A stretch of DNA of 32,778 bases from Clostridiaceae bacterium (lineage in GTDB: Bacteria > Bacillota > Clostridia > DSM-8532), in NCBI GenBank assembly GCA_012523685.1, contig JAAYTR010000236.1, positions 1-32,778 of the forward strand. The letters run 5' to 3'. Made by a program: the position numbers and the translations under genes. Below, in pieces: positions 1 through 7,433 of this stretch; within the stretch, counting starts at the first letter, position 1; every line of letters starts with the position of its first letter. Under the pieces are notes generated by a model. The model did no database searches and had not been told where the DNA came from. It was given only the letters and a program-made list of their open reading frames with translations.

Positions 1-21
1 CCTAAATAAATAGCAAAAATT

Positions 22-137
22 TTCGGTGACTATAACAGAGAGGACCCACCTGTTCCCATCCCGAACACAGAAGTTAAGCTCTCTAGTGCCCACGATACTT
101 GGCTGGAGACGGCCCGGGAAAATAGGTCGTCGCCGAA
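22..137 (+). rRNA. rrf: 5S ribosomal RNA
   Basis: This is a 116-base 5S rRNA. The terminal helix is visible: TTCGGTGAC at 22-30 pairs with GTCGCCGAA at 129-137 with one G-U pair. The loop A/B segment CCATCCCGAACACAGAAGTT is the typical bacterial 5S signature. It is followed after 7 bases by tRNA-Asn and a terminator, so it is the distal end of an rRNA operon whose 16S and 23S genes would lie before the window. End positions are set by the helix and could differ by a base or two. Confidence 0.95.
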
Positions 138-144
138 TTTTTAT

Positions 145-220
145 TCCTCAATAGCTCAGTCGGTAGAGCATGCGGCTGTTAACCGCAGGGTCGTTGGTTC
201 GAGCCCAACTTGAGGAGCCA
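145..220 (+). tRNA. tRNA-Asn (anticodon GTT)
   Basis: A 76-base cloverleaf. The acceptor stem TCCTCAA (145-151) pairs with TTGAGGA (210-216), the discriminator is G217, and CCA is encoded at 218-220. The anticodon arm is TGCGG-CTGTTAA-CCGCA, giving anticodon GTT (Asn). The T arm contains GGTTCGAGCC. It follows 5S rRNA directly, so it is probably the last gene of an rrn transcript. Confidence 0.97.
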
Positions 221-257
221 AAATATACGCCACATAACAGGTATGGCGTATATTTTT
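221..257 (+). terminator. Rho-independent terminator of the rRNA operon
   Basis: Inverted repeat AAATATACGCCA / TGGCGTATATTT with a loop of about 11 bases, ending in a run of seven Ts. It begins right after the tRNA CCA end. The stretch from here to the first protein gene (258-448) is AT-rich and holds only a candidate promoter. Confidence 0.9.
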
Positions 258-278
258 TTATATATTTTTAGATTATTA

Positions 279-307
279 TTACATATATACCTGAATGATA
301 CTATATT
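279..307 (+). promoter_or_regulatory. Candidate sigma-A promoter for the lipoprotein gene at 449
   Basis: TTACAT (279-284), a 17-base spacer, then TATATT (302-307). It lies downstream of the rRNA terminator and about 140 bases before the coding region. The region is AT-rich, so chance matches are easy. Confidence 0.4.
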
Positions 308-448
308 AGGGCTGGCATAAATTTACTATAAAAGCTATTATTATAGATACAGAGAAGTTAATATTTCCTATAATTCATATAATAAGGATAAGAGTTGTTA
401 AACAATATTTTATAAAAAACGCAAGGAAAGAATAAGGAGAAGGTTAAT

Positions 449-1384
449 ATGAATTCTTGTCTGAAAAGATATATATCTATATTTATGTGCTTCATAGTAT
501 TTATTTCTTTTTCCGGGTGTGGAGCTGAAACAGTTGAGAGAGAAAAGAGGAGTTCAAAACCGAAATCAAATAAAACCGAAAAAGCAAGAGAAGATTCTGA
601 TTTCGAACGAATAGTCATATGCGGTCACGAACTTCATAAGGATGACTATTACGTTAAAAGGAAGAGCGGTACCGATTATTTAATGATTAAAGCTGAGACT
701 TTTAAGTTTTCATTCAAAATTCCCTATCTTTATAGCACATATCCCGATGTAGAACAACATAATAACGGACTGATAAGTATTTTGTGGAAGGATAGAGATG
801 AAATTTTTCTTAAGGCTGATTTAGAGGAAGGTTCCACAACAGCTGTTATTAACGGCCGGGAATATGATATGGGTATGGCACCTGTTTTGCGCAATGAAAC
901 CCTTTTTATTCCGTCAAATTTCTTCATATCGCTCCTTGAGATGGAAGAAAAATACGACAGGAAGCTGGATACTATATTTATTGATAGAATTGAGGATTTT
1001 CCCGGGGATATTCTCTTAGGAAGATGGTCGGATATTGATACTAATCTGTTTGTCGGCTATAAGGATTATATCACCGGACTTGTTGACCTCCCGTCTTTTG
1101 CTCAGGCTTTTTCCTTTAATAAGGATGGCTCTTACAGCATAATTATGGTTAGTACAGGGGGATATAAAGACACATTTCTTTATTTGGAAGGTAAATATGT
1201 AATACATGGAAATACCATTGCCTGTTATGATATCCGTGAAACCCTTTATGAAGGTGAACCTTTACAACTTGTACATAAGAATAAGCGCCTGGAGAATATG
1301 CATTACGAATACATAAATAATTATAAACCCGGTCCGGATGAAGAACAGATTGAACTGACCTTCTGGTTAAGCAAGGCTGAATAA
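449..1384 (+). CDS. Lipoprotein with copper-amine-oxidase-N-like and lipocalin-like regions
   Basis: A predicted surface lipoprotein of 311 residues; its specific function is not recognised. Residues 1-24 form a lipoprotein signal peptide with a hydrophobic core and lipobox FSGC (Cys24 would be lipidated). Residues 30-50 are a Lys/Glu/Ser-rich linker. Residues about 105-180 resemble the copper amine oxidase N-terminal-like domain, a small cell-surface module, with ING...P...R...LFIPSNFF and a following acidic strand pattern. Residues about 186-311 look like a small beta-barrel of lipocalin-like type: GRWSD, then FSFNKDGSYSI, then EGKYVIHGNTI. The start is ATG with AAGGAGAAGG at 434-443 just upstream. 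The gene appears to be single, after an rRNA operon and before another lipoprotein. The domain calls rest on pattern only; a lipid- or ligand-binding role is an inference. Confidence 0.85.
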   Translation: MNSCLKRYISIFMCFIVFISFSGCGAETVEREKRSSKPKSNKTEKAREDSDFERIVICGHELHKDDYYVKRKSGTDYLMIKAETFKFSFKIPYLYSTYPDVEQHNNGLISILWKDRDEIFLKADLEEGSTTAVINGREYDMGMAPVLRNETLFIPSNFFISLLEMEEKYDRKLDTIFIDRIEDFPGDILLGRWSDIDTNLFVGYKDYITGLVDLPSFAQAFSFNKDGSYSIIMVSTGGYKDTFLYLEGKYVIHGNTIACYDIRETLYEGEPLQLVHKNKRLENMHYEYINNYKPGPDEEQIELTFWLSKAE

Positions 1385-1446
1385 GTGTTAATTCAACCGC
1401 AGGTTTTTGCAGCTTCACGTTTTGAAAATATTTTGTGTTACCAGTT

Positions 1447-1502
1447 TGTTTCAGAATCTAAATACTCATGGTGTAAAGCTTGCAGTATATAATACTGAAA
1501 CA
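1447..1502. other. Nested inverted repeat in the 1385-1632 gap
   Basis: TGTTTCAG (1447-1454) is the exact inverse of CTGAAACA (1495-1502), and its 3' arm overlaps a tight palindrome CAGTATATAATACTG (1483-1497). It lies between two lipoprotein genes. It has no T-run and so does not look like a terminator; it could be an operator or a chance structure in AT-rich DNA. Nothing else is visible in this gap except the weak promoter noted next. Confidence 0.3.
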
Positions 1503-1553
1503 CTGTCTAATTAACAATTCTAATATATTATATATATTGTAATTAAATGATTG

Positions 1554-1582
1554 TTGTAAACCCTCAAAAAGTTTGGTAAATT
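1554..1582 (+). promoter_or_regulatory. Weak candidate promoter for the DUF4015 lipoprotein
   Basis: TTGTAA (1554-1559), a 17-base spacer and TAAATT (1577-1582), about 50 bases before the chosen start. The -10 match is poor and the region is AT-rich. Confidence 0.3.
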
Positions 1583-1632
1583 GATACTATGTCGTTAAAT
1601 ATCAAATAATGTCGCTCAGGAAGGAAAACAAC

Positions 1633-2883
1633 ATGATAAAAAGAATCTTAGGGATAACAGCTATTATAATCATTGCATCAATGATTTTTGTTTCATGCTC
1701 AGCAAATAAACCAAGTGAAACCAGTATCCCGGTTGAAACAACTCCGGGTTTAACTGCTGATACACCGACATCATCGCCGGAAGAAACAACCACCCCGACA
1801 CCGACACCCACACCGGTTTCAACACCCACCCCTACCCCCACACCTGAACCAAAAGAGCCTGTAAAAGTTAAGGCTTTATATTTAACCGGCGGCACAGCAG
1901 CCAAAAGTATAGATCATTATATAGATCTGGCAAATAAAACAGAATTGAATTCTTTGGTAATTGATATAAAGGAAAATGGCATAATAAACTATGAATCGCA
2001 GATCCAGCTGGCCCGGGAATTATCACTGTATAAGAAAGTATATGATGTTGAAGAGATATTAAAAAAATGCCACGATAATAATATTTATGTAATAGGACGT
2101 ATTGTTGTATTCAGGGATAATGGCCTTTCCACTAAAAAGCCTGAATATGCTATTAAAAAACCGAACGGGAATTTGTGGAAAGAAGGAAAGATGGGTTCAT
2201 GGACCAACCCGTATATAAAAGAGGTTATTGACTACAATATTGAAATTGCAAAAGAAGCTGTAGAATTAGGTTTTGATGAAATACAGTTTGACTATGTAAG
2301 GTTTCCTACTACCAGTTCGAAGGAAGTAACCTATGGTGAAAATGTTCCTGCAAAAACAGAAGCAATAGGCGGCTTTTTAAAGAAGGCAACAGAAGAAATA
2401 AAAAAGGTAAAAGATGTACCTGTTTCAGCTGATATTTTTGGAATCGTAATTGAGAGTGACAGAGACGGTAAAGCAATAGGTCAGTTATTTGACGAAATAG
2501 GTATGGACATCGACTATATTTCCCCCATGATTTACCCTTCGCATTATGCCAATGCTTCCAGCGGAATCTTTGGAAACGGAGTAGGGCAGACCATTAATGG
2601 AGTTTTATTTACTGCACCTGACCTTGAACCCTATAATGTTATTTACCAGGCCCTATTAAAAGCTAAATCAAGGATTAGCCAGGTTCCTGGCTATAAAGCA
2701 AAGGTGAGACCTTACTTGCAGGACTTTACAATAAAGATGAAGGAAGGTTATTATCAGGAATATGGTGCTAAACAGGTAAGAGAACAGATTCAAGCAGTAT
2801 ATGATGCAGGATATGAGGAATGGATTCTCTGGGATGGCAGTAATACATACTCAGAAAGCGTCTTTTTACCTGAGAATCCATGA
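1633..2883 (+). CDS. Lipoprotein, DUF4015-type putative glycoside hydrolase
   Basis: A 416-residue secreted lipoprotein resembling the DUF4015 putative glycosyl hydrolase family (TIM-barrel type). Residues 1-22 are a signal peptide with lipobox VSC (Cys22). Residues 28-77 are a Thr/Pro/Ser/Glu linker rich in TP repeats. The domain begins near residue 79 (VKALYLTGG) and includes ELNSLVIDIKENG (104-116), GFDEIQFDYVRFP (213-225), VSADIFG (264-270), DYISPMIYPSHY (294-305) and a C-terminal GYEEWILWDGSN (393-404). The acidic residues around 217-220 are the sort that act as catalytic or substrate contacts in such barrels. An upstream in-frame ATG at 1609 exists, but AGGAAGGA at 1618-1625 lies about 8 bases before 1633, and only the 1633 start puts the signal peptide at the N terminus. 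The natural substrate is unknown; cell-wall or capsular polysaccharide is a guess. Confidence 0.88.
   Translation: MIKRILGITAIIIIASMIFVSCSANKPSETSIPVETTPGLTADTPTSSPEETTTPTPTPTPVSTPTPTPTPEPKEPVKVKALYLTGGTAAKSIDHYIDLANKTELNSLVIDIKENGIINYESQIQLARELSLYKKVYDVEEILKKCHDNNIYVIGRIVVFRDNGLSTKKPEYAIKKPNGNLWKEGKMGSWTNPYIKEVIDYNIEIAKEAVELGFDEIQFDYVRFPTTSSKEVTYGENVPAKTEAIGGFLKKATEEIKKVKDVPVSADIFGIVIESDRDGKAIGQLFDEIGMDIDYISPMIYPSHYANASSGIFGNGVGQTINGVLFTAPDLEPYNVIYQALLKAKSRISQVPGYKAKVRPYLQDFTIKMKEGYYQEYGAKQVREQIQAVYDAGYEEWILWDGSNTYSESVFLPENP
1789..1848 (+). repeat. Low-complexity CACC/ACACC repeats encoding a TP linker
   Basis: Degenerate tandem repeats of ACACCG/ACACCC/CACCCC encode residues 53-72 of the DUF4015 lipoprotein, an alternating Thr-Pro linker. 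The opposite strand reads as a Gly/Val-rich shadow frame with no coding value. Such linkers tether catalytic domains at the cell surface and are prone to length variation. Confidence 0.75.
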
Positions 2884-2903
2884 CTTTGTTTAGTGGTTGC
2901 AGT

Positions 2904-2928
2904 CGGGAAAGGGGCATCCTTATTCCCG
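2904..2928 (+). other. Stem-loop after the DUF4015 gene
   Basis: CGGGAA (2904-2909) pairs with TTCCCG (2923-2928), with an inner AGG/CCT pairing. It sits 20 bases after the stop codon, but no T-run follows, so termination is doubtful. It may be a 3' end-stabilising hairpin. Confidence 0.35.
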
Positions 2929-2973
2929 TACAGTTAAAACGTTACTAATTATAAAATATGATAAAGGCTGAAT

Positions 2974-4119
2974 ATGATGGATGTAATTATTAATACTTCA
3001 GAAAACTACAGGCTCGACAGAGTTGTTGCCTGCTTAGAAAAAATATTTGACAGTATGGGCGGGATTGAGAATATCGTCAAGCCCGGGATGAGGGTAGCTA
3101 TAAAGCCCAATCTTCTGATGGCGAAAAAGCCTGAGGAAGGTGCGACAACTCATCCTTCTGTTGTCCATGCCGTAATAAAGCTGGTACAAAAAGCGGGAGG
3201 AATTGCTGTTATAGTTGAAAGTCCGGGAGGGCCTTATAATATTCCTTTGCTCAGGATGGTATATGCAAAAACCGGTATAGAGCAGATTGCAAACGAAACA
3301 GGAGCTGAGCTGAACTATGACCTCAGGGTCGAAAAAATCAATAATAATGAAGCCGAGTATCTAAAGTCTTTAAAAATATTAAAACCTTTACATGACGCTG
3401 ATCTTATTATTAATCTGGCTAAATTGAAAACACATGGATTTATGGTTTATACAGGGGCGGTAAAGAATATGTTCGGCTCTATTGCAGGGTTGGAAAAATC
3501 AGACTACCATTTAAGGATGAGCAATCATGAGTTGTTCGCTAACTGTCTGATTGATATATTCCTTGCGACAAAACCCCGAATAAATATTATTGACGGGATT
3601 ATAGCCATGGAAGGCGACGGGCCAAGTGCAGGAGTGCCCAAATATGTCGGTTGTCTCTTTGCATCAACAGACGCTTTTGCATGTGATTACGCTGCATTAA
3701 AGGCTATAGGTGTTGATTACCGCAAGGTTCCGGTGATGAAAATTGCTGAAGATCGCGGTATTTTTGACAAGAATAAAGTTAATATTATTGGAGTTGATTT
3801 AGAGAGTATAAAACCCGACAGCTTTGAGGTACCGGCTCTTGAACTTCAAAAAACCGGATCAAAATTTGCATTTGTCCGCTTTATTAAAAATAAATTTCGT
3901 CCTCAGCCGCAAATTATACAAGATAAATGCATAAGGTGCGGTAAATGTATTGAGGTTTGCCCTCCAAAGGCCGTAGTAAAGGATAAAGAAAAGAACATTG
4001 GCATTGATTATAAAAAATGTATCAGTTGCTTTTGCTGTCACGAATTTTGTCCTGAAAAAGCTATTAGAATAAGAAAAAACACTTTAAGGAAATTCTTGGA
4101 GTATAACCGTTTTAATTAG
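2974..4119 (+). CDS. DUF362 domain protein with C-terminal two-[4Fe-4S] ferredoxin
   Basis: An iron-sulfur protein of 381 residues; its substrate is unknown. Residues about 1-300 match the DUF362 family: KPGMRVAIKPNLL (36-48), a THPSVVHAV stretch (59-67), AKLKTHGFMVYTGAVKNMFG (149-168) and a GDGPSAG loop (214-220). Residues 319-329 and 349-359 carry two CxxCxxCxxxC motifs (C319, C322, C325, C329 and C349, C352, C355, C359), each followed by Pro, as in bacterial 2[4Fe-4S] ferredoxins. No signal peptide is seen, so it should be cytoplasmic. It probably transfers electrons at low potential in an anaerobe. Two adjacent ATGs (2974 and 2977) are both compatible with AAAGG at 2963-2967. Cluster ligation is confident from the spacing; the reaction is not known. 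Confidence 0.9.
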   Translation: MMDVIINTSENYRLDRVVACLEKIFDSMGGIENIVKPGMRVAIKPNLLMAKKPEEGATTHPSVVHAVIKLVQKAGGIAVIVESPGGPYNIPLLRMVYAKTGIEQIANETGAELNYDLRVEKINNNEAEYLKSLKILKPLHDADLIINLAKLKTHGFMVYTGAVKNMFGSIAGLEKSDYHLRMSNHELFANCLIDIFLATKPRINIIDGIIAMEGDGPSAGVPKYVGCLFASTDAFACDYAALKAIGVDYRKVPVMKIAEDRGIFDKNKVNIIGVDLESIKPDSFEVPALELQKTGSKFAFVRFIKNKFRPQPQIIQDKCIRCGKCIEVCPPKAVVKDKEKNIGIDYKKCISCFCCHEFCPEKAIRIRKNTLRKFLEYNRFN

Positions 4120-4187
4120 CAATTTACCATAAAAAACGATGTATTAAATAAGAATTGTGGATAAAATGTATAATTATTAATATTTAT

Positions 4188-4220
4188 TTGTTGTTACCAG
4201 TGGATTTATGGTAATATATT
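4188..4220 (+). promoter_or_regulatory. Candidate promoter for the cheX-like gene
   Basis: TTGTTG/TTGTTA boxes (4188-4196) with an 18-base spacer to TAATAT (4212) or TATATT (4215-4220). A TATGG just before gives an extended -10 character. It lies 35 bases before the gene in a non-coding gap of 135 bases. Confidence 0.35.
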
Positions 4221-4254
4221 TATCATAAAATATCGACTCCTGAGGAGAGAACAC

Positions 4255-4725
4255 ATGAACGTAGAATATATAAATCCTTTTATTGAAGCCAGTCAGTCAG
4301 TATTAGTGATGATGACGGGCATAAAGCCCGAATTGGGGAAGGTTCACTTAAGAAAAGCTCCTTTTCCCAGCGAGAATATTGCAGTTATAGTCGGTTTAAC
4401 AGGTACAATCAGAGGACAAGTTGTTATCTCCTTTTCTCAAAATTCGGCTTTATCAATTGCGTCAGCAATGATGGGCGGTATGCCGGTGGCTGAACTGGAT
4501 GAAATATCAAAAAGTGCAATAGCTGAGCTTGCTAATATGATAATGGGTAATACAGCAACAATACTGGCCAGCAGGGGTATCGGAATAGAGATTACACCTC
4601 CGTCGTTGCTGATGGGTGAAAGACTTATGATATCACCTGCGAATATGCAGACTATAAGTATTCCGCTAATTTTAGGTAATGAAAACAGAGTTGAAATAGA
4701 TGTATCCTTGGAATCAAAAAAATAA
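4255..4725 (+). CDS. CheX-like CheY-P phosphatase / chemotaxis protein
   Basis: A 156-residue CheC/CheX/FliY-family protein, closest to CheX. In this family it dephosphorylates phospho-CheY or similar receivers in the cytoplasm. The family's helix motif (S/D)xxxExxNxxxN is seen as SAIAELANMIMGN, with Glu91 and Asn94 as the expected catalytic pair and Asn99 following. Only one such motif is present, as in CheX (CheC usually has two). The central glycine-rich GLTGTIRGQVVISF (47-60) and the C-terminal IPLIL strand fit the fold. The start is ATG with GAGGAG at 4242-4247. No CheA, CheW, receptor or flagellar gene is adjacent, so its target may be an orphan receiver, for example the one at 26049. 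Confidence 0.88.
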   Translation: MNVEYINPFIEASQSVLVMMTGIKPELGKVHLRKAPFPSENIAVIVGLTGTIRGQVVISFSQNSALSIASAMMGGMPVAELDEISKSAIAELANMIMGNTATILASRGIGIEITPPSLLMGERLMISPANMQTISIPLILGNENRVEIDVSLESKK

Positions 4726-4759
4726 ATTAATCAACAGGTAGTCATCAGGGAGTAACACT

Positions 4760-5257
4760 GTGAAAATAAATATTGTTTTGGTAGAGCCGGAAATACCTCA
4801 AAATACCGGGAATATTGCACGATCCTGCGCTGCTACAGGGGCCGCACTGCATTTAGTGGGGCCCTTAGGCTTTTCGATAAGTGATCGCTATTTAAAGCGG
4901 GCAGGCCTTGACTATTGGAAATATGTCGATTTAAAATATTATAATAACCTTGAGGAGTTCTTTTATTTGAACAAAGGTGCAAACTTTTTGTTTTGCACGA
5001 CAAAAGCTCAAAAATCTTACCATGAAATTCAATATTCAGAAGATTGTTTTCTTCTTTTTGGAAGAGAGACAAAAGGACTGCCTGAGTCATTGCTGAAATC
5101 AAATTATGAAAAATGTATACGTATTCCGATGCTGGATAATATACGTTCTTTGAATTTGTCCAATTCAGTAGCGATTGTTCTTTATGAAGCGCTAAGGCAG
5201 AATGATTTTAAGAATATGCAATTGAAAGGCCATCTTCATGGGGGAGAAGAGATTTAA
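4760..5257 (+). CDS. trmL: tRNA (cytidine/uridine-34-2'-O)-methyltransferase
   Basis: A SPOUT-class RNA methyltransferase of 165 residues, typical for TrmL. It methylates the 2'-OH of the wobble base in certain tRNA-Leu species using S-adenosylmethionine. Motif 1 is EPEIPQNTGNIARSCAATGA (9-28). The trefoil-knot motifs are LLFGRETKGLP (98-108) and IPMLDNIRSLNLSNSVAIV (122-140). The start is GTG at 4760, supported by GGGAG at 4748-4752; no better in-frame ATG gives the N-terminal strand. It follows the cheX-like gene by 34 bases and may share its transcript. Confidence 0.95.
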   Translation: MKINIVLVEPEIPQNTGNIARSCAATGAALHLVGPLGFSISDRYLKRAGLDYWKYVDLKYYNNLEEFFYLNKGANFLFCTTKAQKSYHEIQYSEDCFLLFGRETKGLPESLLKSNYEKCIRIPMLDNIRSLNLSNSVAIVLYEALRQNDFKNMQLKGHLHGGEEI

Positions 5258-5323
5258 TCATATTTAACAGGCTGATTAACGGGTATCTTATATATAAGAA
5301 TAAAAAAAAAGGCAGGTTATTTA

Positions 5324-6412
5324 ATGAACGGACAACGTAAGAGAATAGGCATACTAACCGGGGGTGGAGATTGCCCCGGGTTAAACTCTGTTATAAGAGC
5401 GGTTGTAAAAACTTCTATCAATATTTATGGATATGAAATAATTGGTTTTACTGATGGGTATATGGGTTTGGTTAATAACCGTTTTAAAAAACTGGCCTTA
5501 TCAGATGTATCCGGGCTTTTGGATAAAGGTGGAACCATTCTTGGTACGACCGACAGTTTCGATCCTTTTAAAATGGTTGTAGATAATGACGGTGAAAAAC
5601 AGGAAAGAGATATGAGCGGCCGCATTATTGATAATTTAAAGATGCATAATATTGAGTGTCTTATTGTGATTGGAGGAATCAACACTATAACTACAGGATA
5701 CAGACTGTCATTAAAGGGTGTTAAGGTTATTGCAATTCCTAAAAATATAGATAATGATATACCCGGTACAGATGCCACAATAGGGTTTATTTCTGCAGTA
5801 AACACTGCAACAGATGCACTTGATAAACTGCATTCTTCGGCTGAATCCCATCATCGGTTGATGCTTCTGGAGGTTATGGGAAGACGTGCCGGGTGGGTGG
5901 CTTTAGAATCAGGGATAGCCGGAGGAGCTGATATTATACTCATTCCTGAGATTCCTTATGATATAAATCTTGTAGCCAGAAAAATTTTAGAAAGAAAACG
6001 AACCGGCAAAAATTTCAGTATTATCTGTGTTTCGGAAGGGGCAGTTGCGGCCAAAGGGTCTGAATATATAGATGATTCTTGCCCGGAGTATACAAATCAG
6101 ATGTATGGAGTAAGCTCCCGTATAGCTGCACAGCTGGAAAAGCTGACGCATCTTGAATCACGCGTTACTGTACTCGGGTATTTACAAAGAGGCGGCGAAC
6201 CTTCACCCACCGATAGAATACTGTCAACAAGGCTTGGCGTTGAAGCTGTTAAAATGGCCGCAGAAGGAATTTATAATAAAATGGCTGGAATCGTAAATAA
6301 CGAACTTTGCCCTATTGATTTAACCGAAGTGGCAAATAAATGCAAGCATGTACCTGTTGACGGAGAGCTTGTCAGGATTGCCAGAAATATGGGCGTTAGC
6401 TTTGGCGATTAA
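5324..6412 (+). CDS. 6-phosphofructokinase family protein with atypical donor site
   Basis: A 362-residue PfkA-family protein with the N-terminal GGGDCPGLN loop (13-21) and the C-terminal EVMGRRAGW (183-191), ESRVTVLGYLQRGG (278-291) and PTDR (295-298) regions that bind fructose 6-phosphate. The family phosphorylates F6P with ATP or pyrophosphate in glycolysis. Three donor-side positions are unusual. The signature GGD(G/D)T is GGINT at 117-121, so the metal-binding Asp is Ile119. The catalytic-loop TIDND is NIDND at 141-145, although the base Asp143 is kept. The Arg usually found after GTT(N) in GGTILGTT is Ser (residues 69-78). The codons (ATC AAC) need several base changes from GAY GGN, so a single sequencing error does not explain them. 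It may be a divergent PPi or other-donor enzyme, or a non-catalytic paralog. No symbol is given for that reason. Confidence 0.85.
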   Translation: MNGQRKRIGILTGGGDCPGLNSVIRAVVKTSINIYGYEIIGFTDGYMGLVNNRFKKLALSDVSGLLDKGGTILGTTDSFDPFKMVVDNDGEKQERDMSGRIIDNLKMHNIECLIVIGGINTITTGYRLSLKGVKVIAIPKNIDNDIPGTDATIGFISAVNTATDALDKLHSSAESHHRLMLLEVMGRRAGWVALESGIAGGADIILIPEIPYDINLVARKILERKRTGKNFSIICVSEGAVAAKGSEYIDDSCPEYTNQMYGVSSRIAAQLEKLTHLESRVTVLGYLQRGGEPSPTDRILSTRLGVEAVKMAAEGIYNKMAGIVNNELCPIDLTEVANKCKHVPVDGELVRIARNMGVSFGD

Positions 6413-6441
6413 CAACAATACTTTGGAGGCATTTCTCGTTT

Positions 6442-7356
6442 ATGGATATTTTTAAACCAATAACATTAGAAGACATGGCATTATTCACTGATGTATTCAA
6501 AAGAATAAAGCCTATTGCTTCAGAATTTACTTTTCCTTATCTCTATATGTGGAGAAAAGATTACAACTTCAGTTATACAATAGTAGAAGATTATATATGC
6601 TTAATTTCCAGATCAAATGTATACCCGCCTTACAGTTTTTGTCCTATTCCGGTTAAGGGAGAGGATGATGAACAAAAGCTTAAAAAAGCTATAAGATTCA
6701 TTGAGGAATATTTTGAGGAAAAAGGAATGTCCCTGCGTTATGCAAGGGTTAGCGAAAGCTGTATTGATAAACTGAAAGCAGTTTATCAGGACAGTGTTAC
6801 CATTGAACCTCTCCCGCACACATTTGATTACGTGTATAATGCGTCAGATTTAATTAATCTTTCCGGTAAAAAATTCAGTAAAAAGAGAAATCATATAAGT
6901 AAATTTATGAGACTATACGGGGATTACGAATATGTACCGGTAACAGAAGAAAATCTGGACGAATGTATGAGAATACTTGATATGTGGGCAGATAAAAATG
7001 AGTCAGACCAAACCCCTGAGAATAGTGAAAGATTTGCATGCTATCAGCTATTTGAAAACTGGAACCGATTTACTTCGTTAAAGGGTGCCTTAATTAAAGT
7101 AAACGGAAGCTTTGAAGCCTTCACAATAGGTGAACTTTTGAACCCTGAAACCGCTTTAATACACATTGAAAAGGCGAATACAGACTATCACGGCCTGTAT
7201 GCGTTAATAAACAGGGACTTTTGCAGGAATGAATGGAGCAATGTAAAATATATTAACCGCGAGGAGGATTTAGGTATTGCAGGTCTGCGAAAATCTAAAT
7301 TATCATACAATCCGGCCTTTATGGTGAAGAAATTTTTAGTGAAGGTTTCACATTGA
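6442..7356 (+). CDS. DUF2156 (phosphatidylglycerol lysyltransferase C-terminal-like) protein
   Basis: A 304-residue soluble protein resembling the DUF2156 / LPG-synthase C-terminal family, a tandem GNAT-like fold. Its members include the aminoacyl-transfer domain of MprF, but stand-alone copies have no settled function. It shows the family-type opening F(K)PITLEDMALF, EFTFPYLYMWR (28-38), a KRNHISKFMR basic segment in the middle, and late acidic and aromatic motifs (IGELLNPETALIHIEKANTDY is split across the GNAT core), then INREEDLGIAGLRKSKLSYNP near the C terminus. There are no membrane segments, unlike full-length MprF. The ATG at 6442 has GGAGG at 6425-6429 with a rather long 12-base spacing. 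Its stop codon overlaps the -35 box of the purine promoter. Confidence 0.85.
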   Translation: MDIFKPITLEDMALFTDVFKRIKPIASEFTFPYLYMWRKDYNFSYTIVEDYICLISRSNVYPPYSFCPIPVKGEDDEQKLKKAIRFIEEYFEEKGMSLRYARVSESCIDKLKAVYQDSVTIEPLPHTFDYVYNASDLINLSGKKFSKKRNHISKFMRLYGDYEYVPVTEENLDECMRILDMWADKNESDQTPENSERFACYQLFENWNRFTSLKGALIKVNGSFEAFTIGELLNPETALIHIEKANTDYHGLYALINRDFCRNEWSNVKYINREEDLGIAGLRKSKLSYNPAFMVKKFLVKVSH

Positions 7357-7381
7357 CTTTAGTTCTGAATTTCTATAGTAT
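7353..7381 (+). promoter_or_regulatory. Promoter of the purine operon
   Basis: TTGACT (7353-7358), a 17-base spacer and TAGTAT (7376-7381). The -35 box overlaps the TGA stop of the DUF2156 gene. Transcription would begin near 7388, giving a leader of about 100 bases before purE. Confidence 0.6.
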
Positions 7382-7401
7382 GAAAAATGTAATGAATACA
7401 A

Positions 7402-7433
7402 GGGTTGGCTTTCCCCAGCCCGTTTTGCGTTTT
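7402..7433 (+). terminator. Terminator-like hairpin in the purE leader
   Basis: GGGTTGG (7402-7408) pairs with CCAGCCC (7415-7421) around a 6-base loop, followed by GTTTTGCGTTTT. Because the candidate promoter lies upstream, the hairpin would be inside the purE leader and could act as an attenuator. It could instead terminate read-through from the DUF2156 gene. No guanine-riboswitch core was recognised nearby. Confidence 0.5.

Noticed and set aside
1602-1904. 100-codon - strand frame with Gly/Val repeats
   Set aside because: It is the complement of the Thr/Pro linker repeats of the DUF4015 gene; low complexity and no start signal.
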